Origin: Planctomycetota bacterium
Lineage (GTDB): Bacteria > Planctomycetota > UBA1135 > UBA2386
Reading direction: 5' to 3'
Length of the DNA stretch: 39,546 nt
Assembly (NCBI GenBank): GCA_016235155.1
Contig: JACRLW010000008.1
Coordinates: 1 to 39,546, forward strand
Within the stretch, counting starts at the first letter, position 1, and every line of letters starts with the position of its first letter. Positions 30,697 through 37,696 of this stretch are shown one piece after another. The position numbers and the translations under genes were made by a program. Under the pieces are notes generated by a model. It searched no databases, was not told the DNA's origin, and saw only the letters and a list, made by a program, of their open reading frames with translations.

Positions 30697-33600
30697 GTGG
30701 AACCCAAGGACGGCAAGACACCGCGCGACGAGCGTGCCTTCGAGTCCATCCTGCTCGCGCGGCTTCACGGCGAGGTGATCGACGTGAACGCGCGGCTGGC
30801 GGAGCTCTCGCAAGAGGAGCGCGACCGCGTCGAGCGATGGCTCGGAGCGATCGACGAGCGGGGACTGGGATCGGGCGTCGCGATCCCGCCGAGTTCGCTG
30901 GGTGGATTCGAACTGCGCGGCGAACTCGGCCGGGGCGGCATGGGAGTCGTCTACCGCGCGTGGCAGTCCGGCCTGCAGCGCGAGGTCGCACTCAAGGTCC
31001 TGCCTCGGCTCGCCGCCGCGGATCCGCAGCGGCTCGAGCGCTTCTTCCGCGAGGCCAAGGCGCTCGCGGCGCTGCGCCATCCCGGGATCGTCCCGGTCCA
31101 CTTCGCGGGCGAGCAGGACGGCGTGCCGTGGTTCGCGATGGAACTCGTCGACGGGGTCTCGCTCGGCGCGCTGCTCGCCGCCGTCGCGGAGACGCCGCCG
31201 GAAGAGCGGAGCGCGGCGACGTTCCTGAGACCGCTTGGCCCGGCCTTCACCGCTCCGAACCCGAGCTACGTCGCAACGATCCTGCGACTGGTCGCCGAGG
31301 CGGCCGAGGCCCTGCATCACGCACACGAGCACGGACTGCTGCACCGCGACGTCAAGCCGAGCAACCTGATGATCGACCGCGAGGGACGCGTCCTCGTGAT
31401 CGACTTCGGCCTCGCCCGCGCGCTCGACGGCGCGGCCGACGAACTCACGATGACGCGCGACCTGCTCGGCAGTCCGGCGTACCTGCCGCCCGAGCAGCTC
31501 GGCGACCCGCGGCCCGCGGCTTCGGTTCGCGGCGACGTGTACGCGCTCGGCGCGGTGCTCTACGAAGCGCTGGCGGGTCGTCCGCCCCATGCCGCGCGCG
31601 AACTCGCGGCGCTCCTGCGCCAGGTCGCGACGGCCACGCCGGCGCCGCTGTCGCGCTGGCACCGCGGCCTCCCGCGCGACGTCGTCACGATCTGCCATCG
31701 CGCGATCGAGCGCGATCCCGCGCGCCGCTATCCGAGTGCCGCGACGCTCGCGGCCGATATCCGGGCCTTCCTCGAGTTCCGGCCGATCGCGGCTCGCCCG
31801 CCGTCGCCGCTGCGGCGCGTGGTCCTCGCCGCGCGGCGGAATCCGCCGGCGGCCGCGGCGATCGGACTCGCCTTCGCCGGTGTTCTCGCCGTGATCGCGT
31901 GGATCGCCGGGACGGCGCTGCGCACCGAGCTCGACGTGCGTGCGCGCGTCGCTGCCGTCGAGTCCGCGCTCGTCACCGGCGACCTGGACGCGGCCGGCGA
32001 GGCATGGCGACGGCTCGACGGCGTCGCGGCGGAGCGGCCCGAGACCCGTCGCCTCCTGCGCACGCTCGCCGACGCGCGTTGCGCCGAACTCGCGTCGCGC
32101 GCGCGTGGGCTCGGCGCCGAGCTGGAGGCGGCGCGACGCGAGTTCGGCGTGATCGCCGCCCGGCTCGAAGCGGCGGAAGTCGCGGCGCGAACGCGCTACG
32201 TCCCACCCGAGGAAGCGCGGCGATCCATCGACGATCGCCTCGCGGCCGCGGCGCTCGACACGCGCCTGCGTGCCGCCTATCTCGGCGCGACGGCGCTGGC
32301 CGAATCGGCCGCGGCCGAGTCGCGCTTCGCCGATCCGGCCGCGATGGCGGCGCTGCACGAAGCGCTCGCGAGTGCGCTGATGGAGGGCTGGCGCCACGCC
32401 CGCCAACGCGGCGAGGACGCGTGGGCCGACGACTGCGCGGAGCGCGTCCGTCACTTCGACGCCGCAGGGCGCCATGCCGCGGAGCTGGTCGCCGTCCGCA
32501 CCGTCGACCTGCTCGGTCCCGATTCGCTCGAGCTCTTCCTGTTCCGCTATCTGCCGCGCCACGCCGTGTGCGCGGCCGAGCGCAGCGCGCGTTGGGTCCC
32601 GGTGCCCTGCGACGACAACGGTCGGATCGAGGCCGGGCCGTTCGGCGGCGTGCGGCCCGGCGATCTCGCGCTGGCGGTCGAGGACCCCGGTGCGAGCGAT
32701 CTCCGTCCCGGCGATCTGATCGTCGCGATCGACGGCCGCCCGGTGACCGGCTCGCATCGCGTGCGCGAGGTCATGCCCGGCGGTCCCGCAGCGTTGGCGG
32801 GCGTGCGGCCCTGGGCGCGCCTCGTCTCGATCGGCGGCATCGAGTCGCGCGACTGGGGTGAGATCCGCGCGGCGTTCGACGCCCGCGAGGCGCTCGAGGT
32901 CGTCGTCGAGCAGGATGCCTCGACCGTCGTCTACCGCGCGCCGTTCGTGGACGACACGTATGCGGCGCTCGGTGCTTTCGTCGTTCCGGAGCAGGACCTC
33001 TTCGCTTCGGTCGAAGCGCCCGTGCCGGTGCAGCTCGACGTGCTGCGCGACGGGATCTTGGTGCGGGTCGGTCTCCTTCCGGGTGCGGCGCCCGGCGCGA
33101 AGGTCGTCGCGACGATGGCGGCGCCGATCCTCTGCGAGCGCAAGGCACTCGGGCGACTGCCGCGCCGCGGCCTGCGGCTGCCCGACGGCGAGTACCTCGC
33201 GGTCGGACGGGATCGCGCCGGACGACTGACGCGCTGCGTCGTCGACGTCGGCGCGGACAGCCCCGCGGAGTTCACGCTCGCGCCGGTTCCCGAGACTGCT
33301 CCGCCTGATGACGCGGTCTGGATCGGACCCGGACGACTCGAGCGCGCCACCGATCCGAAGGTCGCGAGCACCGGCGTCGAGAAGGACGTCGTCGCGCTCG
33401 CCGGCTTCTGGATCGCGCGCCACGAGTTGCAGGTCGGCGAGTGGGAGCGATTCACCGCGGATCCGTCCGTGCGCGTCCGCATCGCCGCGGCGCGCGAGGC
33501 GACCGGGCGCTTCGTTCTCGTGCCGCGCGACGCCGATGGTCGAACCGAGTACGCGACGCGTCAGACCGCGGGGAAGCGCTTCGCGGTGAAGCAGATCGCC

Positions 33601-34032
33601 GCGAACGACGTCGCCGAGTACCTGGAGTGGCGCAACGCGGAACTCGCCGCCAACGGATCCGCCTGGCGGGTGCGCTTGCCCGCGCGCGACGAATGGCAGC
33701 GCGCGGCGGGCAGCACGCGGCGACGCGTCCATCCCTGGGGCGACGTGTGGGAGGCGACGCTCACGAGCGGCCACTGGACGCGCTCGCAGACGCGGCGTTG
33801 TCCGGTCGGCACGCATCTCGGCGACGAGAGCCCCTATGGGGTCTTCGATCTCGCCGGCAACGTCGCGGAGTGGACCTCGGACACGACCGGCGGCGGCGAA
33901 CTCGTCGTCTGTTGCGGCGGCTCGAACCAGCACACGACGCCCGATGCGTTCCGCATCCAGTCCGACGACGTGACCTGGCGGCACGAGCCGCAGAGCGAAG
34001 TCGGCTTCCGATTGGTGTGGGAGCGCCGCTGA
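30697..34032 (+). CDS. Ser/Thr protein kinase with PDZ and FGE-sulfatase-like C-terminal domain
   Basis: 1,111 residues from GTG 30697. Kinase domain about 71-365: LGRGGMGVVY, Lys100 (VALKVL), Asp218 (HRDVKPSN), Asp236 (VIDFGLA), LPPEQ. One membrane helix at about 385-408 (AIGLAFAGVLAVIAWIAG). Residues 411-620 are helical and Arg/Glu-rich. A PDZ-like domain covers about 645-760 (DLRPGDLIVAIDGRPV, VMPGGPAALAGVRPWARLVS). Residues 900-1111 resemble a formylglycine-generating-enzyme/SUMF1 fold (FWIARHELQVGEWERF, RLPARDEWQRAA, GVFDLAGNVAEWTSD, GFRLVWER). Such kinase-FGE fusions are planctomycete-typical; the FGE part is probably a binding rather than catalytic module. It is a membrane receptor kinase with its sensing parts outside. 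Target unknown. Confidence 0.92.
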   Translation: MEPKDGKTPRDERAFESILLARLHGEVIDVNARLAELSQEERDRVERWLGAIDERGLGSGVAIPPSSLGGFELRGELGRGGMGVVYRAWQSGLQREVALKVLPRLAAADPQRLERFFREAKALAALRHPGIVPVHFAGEQDGVPWFAMELVDGVSLGALLAAVAETPPEERSAATFLRPLGPAFTAPNPSYVATILRLVAEAAEALHHAHEHGLLHRDVKPSNLMIDREGRVLVIDFGLARALDGAADELTMTRDLLGSPAYLPPEQLGDPRPAASVRGDVYALGAVLYEALAGRPPHAARELAALLRQVATATPAPLSRWHRGLPRDVVTICHRAIERDPARRYPSAATLAADIRAFLEFRPIAARPPSPLRRVVLAARRNPPAAAAIGLAFAGVLAVIAWIAGTALRTELDVRARVAAVESALVTGDLDAAGEAWRRLDGVAAERPETRRLLRTLADARCAELASRARGLGAELEAARREFGVIAARLEAAEVAARTRYVPPEEARRSIDDRLAAAALDTRLRAAYLGATALAESAAAESRFADPAAMAALHEALASALMEGWRHARQRGEDAWADDCAERVRHFDAAGRHAAELVAVRTVDLLGPDSLELFLFRYLPRHAVCAAERSARWVPVPCDDNGRIEAGPFGGVRPGDLALAVEDPGASDLRPGDLIVAIDGRPVTGSHRVREVMPGGPAALAGVRPWARLVSIGGIESRDWGEIRAAFDAREALEVVVEQDASTVVYRAPFVDDTYAALGAFVVPEQDLFASVEAPVPVQLDVLRDGILVRVGLLPGAAPGAKVVATMAAPILCERKALGRLPRRGLRLPDGEYLAVGRDRAGRLTRCVVDVGADSPAEFTLAPVPETAPPDDAVWIGPGRLERATDPKVASTGVEKDVVALAGFWIARHELQVGEWERFTADPSVRVRIAAAREATGRFVLVPRDADGRTEYATRQTAGKRFAVKQIAANDVAEYLEWRNAELAANGSAWRVRLPARDEWQRAAGSTRRRVHPWGDVWEATLTSGHWTRSQTRRCPVGTHLGDESPYGVFDLAGNVAEWTSDTTGGGELVVCCGGSNQHTTPDAFRIQSDDVTWRHEPQSEVGFRLVWERR

Positions 34033-34042
34033 CCCGCGGCGC

Positions 34043-35062
34043 TCACTTCTTCGGCGGGGCGAAGGCCTGCTGCACGAAGCGGAACGAGTGGCCGAGGTTG
34101 TCGAGCATCGAGTCGGAGCCCCACGAGTGGCCGCCGCCCTCGACGAGGCGGAAGGTGTGCGCGATCTCCTTCTCGGTCAGCGCGGCATCGAGCGCCTGGT
34201 TCGGCGCGGCGAAGCCGTAGCGGTCCTCGGTGCCGGCGTCGAAGTAGATCTTCGATGCGGCGAACTTCTTCGCGTCGGCATCGCGCACGATCGCGAGCGG
34301 CATGTGGGCGGCCCACTTCGCGGGGTCGATCGGGTCGCCGAACACCGCGTTGACGCCGAGCTGCTCGCCCATGCGATCGCGCATGCGCTCGTACTGGTCC
34401 GGCAGTTCGGCGGGGTCGGCGGGCAGGATCGCCGACGAGTGCGCGGCGACGACGCCGAACACGTCGGGATGCCGCAGCGCGATCTTGAGGGCGCCGTAGC
34501 CGCCCATCGAGACGCCCATCACCGCGCGGTGCGCGGCGTCCTTCATGACGTTCGGCCAGGTCTTCTCGACGTGGGCGAGCAGATCGCGCACCAGCGCCTG
34601 CTCGACATCGCCGTTGCTCTCGCCGTCGACGTAGAGCGTCTGGCGCGCGACGGTCGGCACGATGACGAGCATCTCGTCGATCTCGCCCTTCGCCCGCAGC
34701 GCGTCGATCGCGGCGGCGCCGCCCTCGTTGTGGAAGCGATGGAAGCCGTCGTTGAGGCCGTGCAGCCACAGCACGACGGGCCAGGGCTTTGCGGTCTGGT
34801 CGGACTCCGCACCGTCGGCCGGCTTGTCGGCCGGCTTGTCGGCTGGCGCCTTCGGCACGTAGACGACGCAGTCGAGGCGCCCGGCGCGGAGGCTCTTGGT
34901 CTCGATCGCCGTGCGTTCGGCGCTGAAGTGCGCGAGGCCGAGATCGCGGAGCGTGATCTCGCGGTTGCCGCGCCGGCCCTGGCCCTGCCCGTCAGGGCGT
35001 TGCGCGGCGAGGGCGACGGAGAAGAGCGTGATGGTGAAGCCGACGAGGAGTCGCGAATGCAT
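34043..35062 (-). CDS. Secreted esterase, alpha/beta-hydrolase (PF00756-like)
   Basis: 339 residues from ATG 35062, chosen because a signal peptide follows directly (LLVGFTITLFSVALAAQ). Nucleophile elbow GVSMGGYGA (Ser185), a candidate acid in FDAGTEDRYG (Asp280 or Asp275) and His312 (GGGHSWGS) complete the triad; PVVLWLHGLNDG is the oxyanion region. The family includes feruloyl, acetyl-xylan and S-formylglutathione esterases; the substrate is open. An ADKPADKPADG tripeptide repeat lies at residues 74-84. It converges on the large kinase with 10 nt between stop codons. Confidence 0.9.
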   Translation of the reverse strand: MHSRLLVGFTITLFSVALAAQRPDGQGQGRRGNREITLRDLGLAHFSAERTAIETKSLRAGRLDCVVYVPKAPADKPADKPADGAESDQTAKPWPVVLWLHGLNDGFHRFHNEGGAAAIDALRAKGEIDEMLVIVPTVARQTLYVDGESNGDVEQALVRDLLAHVEKTWPNVMKDAAHRAVMGVSMGGYGALKIALRHPDVFGVVAAHSSAILPADPAELPDQYERMRDRMGEQLGVNAVFGDPIDPAKWAAHMPLAIVRDADAKKFAASKIYFDAGTEDRYGFAAPNQALDAALTEKEIAHTFRLVEGGGHSWGSDSMLDNLGHSFRFVQQAFAPPKK

Positions 35063-35176
35063 GGAGGGTCTGGGTCGAACGAGCGGCGCGGGGCTCCGCG
35101 CGGAGCGGGAGTCGTAGCCGATCGCTCGGTGCCGGCGTTGTCGCGGCTTCGCAACGCGACCCGTGTCCCGGGAAAT

Positions 35177-35335
35177 GGGCCCGAAGGCCGGAGAATCGTC
35201 GCGGCCGTCCTCTTGGAACACAGTGACGATTCGGGAGGCCGGAGGGCCCCAGCAAGAAGAGCGGGCGAGGCCTTCTCGGTCGTCGCGTCAGCGACGACGC
35301 CGGCAACCCGGATGGGTTGCGGCCTCGGCCGCGAC
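35177..35335. repeat. 159-bp structured tandem repeat, unit 1
   Basis: First of two head-to-tail copies. Inverted repeats inside it: GAATCGTC (35193-35200) with GACGATTC (35225-35232), extended imperfectly outward through GGCC and GGGCCC blocks; GTCGTCGC/GCGACGAC (35279-35298, loop GTCA); and GCAACCC/GGGTTGC (35303-35320, loop GGAT). It lies in a non-coding gap of 441 nt between the esterase start and the next gene's stop. Any open frames through it look like chance. Confidence 0.9.
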
Positions 35336-35494
35336 GGGCCCGAAGGCCGGAGAATCGTCGCGGCGGTCCGCTTGGAACACAGTGACGATTCGGGAGGCCG
35401 GAGGGCCCCAGCAAGAAGAGCGGGCGAGGCCTTCTCGGTCGTCGCGTCAGCGACGACGCCGGCAACCCGGATGGGTTGCGGCCTCGGCCGCGAT
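35336..35494. repeat. 159-bp structured tandem repeat, unit 2
   Basis: 156 of 159 bases are identical to unit 1. Two substitutions fall in the loop of the long hairpin (near 35365 and 35370) and one is the last base; all stems are unchanged. It ends 9 nt before the stop codon of the following minus-strand gene. Confidence 0.9.
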
Positions 35495-35503
35495 GGGGCA
35501 GGT

Positions 35504-36742
35504 TCAGAACTCGATCCGCCCGGCGTTCGACGCGAGCAGTCCGAGCGAGTTGGCTCGCGGCGCCGTCGCGATCCACTGGCAGAACATCGCGTTTCCGGCG
35601 AGCGAGGCGATGGGCGGGATCGGCAGGCGGGCGACGGCGACGCCGGCGAGCGAGGTCGGGTACGGCGAGGCGTCGAGCGGATGCACGAAGAGCGTGCAGC
35701 CGACCATCCCGGTCGGATCGAGCGGCAGGTTCGCGGGCAGGAGGCCGAGCAGCAGGAATGCGGCGCCCTGCGGGGAGCCACCGGTCATGCGCAGCGAGAA
35801 GTCGAGGCTGCCGGGGTAGGGCCGCCCCGAGGCGTCGGCCGCGGGCGCGATGCTCGCCGCCGCGCAGCCGGTCCCGAAGGTCGAGAACCGCGACGTGTAG
35901 CGCTGGTAGTCGAGGTTCAGGACGGGCGGAGCCGGCGTCGGGCCGACGAGCCCCGCGCCGTCGAAACGGAACAGTCCGGCATGCGTCGCGATCGCGAAGG
36001 ACTCGTCGTCGCGGTTGCCGCCGATCGCCAGCGCGGGACCGGGGAGCGGACCCGCGGCGAAGCTCGCGATGAAGCGCTGCAAGTCGACGAGCCACAGGTT
36101 GCCCGACGCATCGCCGACGAGGATCGCGCCGCGGAGCGCGTCGAATGCGAGCGAGCGCGAGCCGGGGATGCCGAGCGGATGGGTCGACACCGTCGAGGTC
36201 GACGGCTGCGCGAGCACCAGCGTGGTCGTCGAGGTCGCACCGCGCGCGAGCGCCGCGATGCGGTCACCCGCGACGGCAAGTTGGACGAAGCTCGTCCCGA
36301 GCGGTGCCGGCGCGATCGGCACCGGGACGCTCACGCCGGGCGGTGCGACGAGGAGGCGCGTCGGCGTGGCGATCGCGAGCAGTCCGCTCTCGAGTTGGCC
36401 GAGGCCGACGATCGTCTCGCCGAGATCGCGGGTCCACGGTTGCAAGGTCGCGAGCGCGTTCCCCTGCACGACGCACTCGATCACCATTGCGGACGCGCCG
36501 GTGCCGGTGGCGACCGCGACCAACACGCGGTCGGCGCTCGAGCCGAGCGCGACGTGCGAGGCGCGGGCGAGCACGCCCTGGGGATCCGCGATCGGCGTGA
36601 ACGTCGAGCCGAGCGGCTCGAACGAGAAGAGCCCCGCGGCCGGCGGATCGCCGACGGCGAGGAAGTGACCCGGTCGGATCTGGGCGACGCAGGGCGCCGC
36701 GAGGGCGACCGCGAGCAGTGCCGAGAACCGATGTCGCGTCAT
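35504..36742 (-). CDS. Secreted beta-propeller-like protein with lineage-typical C-terminal domain
   Basis: 412 residues from ATG 36742, chosen for the signal peptide (FSALLAVALAAPCVAQ). Residues 30-290 form repeated short strands (HVALGSSADRVLVAVATG; SLAFDALRGAILVGDASGNL; ALAIGGNRDDESFAIATHAG), a propeller of unidentified class without FG-GAP calcium loops. The last 120 residues (FGTGCAAAS, GAAFLLLGLLPANLPLDPTG, GCTLFVHPLD, MFCQWIATAPRANSLGL) form a C-terminal module common to exported proteins of this lineage, perhaps for surface sorting. Function unknown. No Shine-Dalgarno is seen; the upstream stretch on this strand is pyrimidine-rich. Confidence 0.78.
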   Translation of the reverse strand: MTRHRFSALLAVALAAPCVAQIRPGHFLAVGDPPAAGLFSFEPLGSTFTPIADPQGVLARASHVALGSSADRVLVAVATGTGASAMVIECVVQGNALATLQPWTRDLGETIVGLGQLESGLLAIATPTRLLVAPPGVSVPVPIAPAPLGTSFVQLAVAGDRIAALARGATSTTTLVLAQPSTSTVSTHPLGIPGSRSLAFDALRGAILVGDASGNLWLVDLQRFIASFAAGPLPGPALAIGGNRDDESFAIATHAGLFRFDGAGLVGPTPAPPVLNLDYQRYTSRFSTFGTGCAAASIAPAADASGRPYPGSLDFSLRMTGGSPQGAAFLLLGLLPANLPLDPTGMVGCTLFVHPLDASPYPTSLAGVAVARLPIPPIASLAGNAMFCQWIATAPRANSLGLLASNAGRIEF

Positions 36743-36901
36743 GGGGGAGGGAGGAGCGGGGACCGACGTGCCCGGTGATTGTCGTTCACGGGCGGCGCCG
36801 ACGGGTCGCGATGGTCGCCGTGGCCTCGAAGTCACCCCACTTCGCGATGGCGCCGGTGCTTCTGCGCGCGGTCGCCGTCCCGCGCTGATGCAGAGAGCGG
36901 C

Positions 36902-37696
36902 TCAGCGCCGCGGCTCGGTCTTCTGCGCGCGCCGTTGGAACGCCTCCCAGAGGCGGCGGTAGCGGGCGGGCACCTCGGGAACGCCGGCGCGCAGGTGGTC
37001 GGGCGGGACGTACTTCTGGAGATCGCCCCAACTGCCGTCCTCGATCGGACGGTCGAGCCGCTCCGTTTCGCTCTCGATCGGAGAGCCTGCGCGCACGTTG
37101 GCGCCGGGGTCCTTCTGCTGCTGCGGCTCGTCGCTCGCCTGACGTCCCTGCGGGCGCTGTCCGCCCGGCTGCTGCTCGCCGGGCTGCGGTTGCTCGCCGG
37201 GGCGCTGTCCCTGTGGTTCTGCGATGTCCGGCGTCTGGATCTCGTCGCGGTTGCCCTGTCCGCGCTGCGGGCGTCCCTGACCTTGCTGCTGCGGGTCGCC
37301 TTCCTGCGGGTCGCCCTGCTGCTGGTCTTGCTGCTGGTCCTGGGGCTGGCCGGACTGCTGCCGGCTCTGGCTCTGCTGCGACATCTTCTGGAGTTCATCG
37401 ATCAGGCGGTCGATGCCGCGGACGACCTTCTCCATCGACTCCTGCGAGCGACCGACCGTTTCGCGCGCGGCCTCGCTGCTGCCGCCCGCGGGACGCGCGG
37501 ACTGCTGCAGCAGGCGGTCGATCTCCTTCATCTCGCTCTCGATCTCGGTCGCGATCTTCTTCACGACCTGGATCGCGTCGTTCTGCGCAGCGAGCGAGCC
37601 GCCGAGCGCGACGCTGAACGTGACGCTGAGCGCGGCTGCGAAGAGCGCCGCGATCGCGCGCGTGGACCGGAAGTGAACGGGACGGAACGGGTTCAT
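36902..37696 (-). CDS. Secreted Gln-rich helical protein
   Basis: 264 residues from ATG 37696. A signal sequence (AIAALFAAALSVTFSVALGG, ending SLAAQ) is followed by a helical segment (IATEIESEMKEIDRLLQQSA, GIDRLIDELQKM), then about 95 residues of Gln/Pro/Gly low complexity (residues about 120-210) and a conserved-looking C-terminus (SWGDLQKYVPPDHLRAGVPE, RYRRLWEAFQRRA). In planctomycetes, short secreted proteins of this kind follow a large coiled-coil protein in BatA/MoxR/VWA-type operons; that link is from memory. The ATG overlaps the upstream gene's stop by one base (TGATG), so they are coupled. Confidence 0.8.
   Translation of the reverse strand: MNPFRPVHFRSTRAIAALFAAALSVTFSVALGGSLAAQNDAIQVVKKIATEIESEMKEIDRLLQQSARPAGGSSEAARETVGRSQESMEKVVRGIDRLIDELQKMSQQSQSRQQSGQPQDQQQDQQQGDPQEGDPQQQGQGRPQRGQGNRDEIQTPDIAEPQGQRPGEQPQPGEQQPGGQRPQGRQASDEPQQQKDPGANVRAGSPIESETERLDRPIEDGSWGDLQKYVPPDHLRAGVPEVPARYRRLWEAFQRRAQKTEPRR

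Noticed and set aside
35177-35494. CRISPR array
   Set aside because: There are only two abutting 159-bp units with no spacers and no cas genes nearby.
34088-36778. Long plus-strand open frame across the esterase, the tandem repeat and the propeller gene
   Set aside because: It is a shadow frame; its internal amino acid repeat only reflects the 159-bp DNA repeat.
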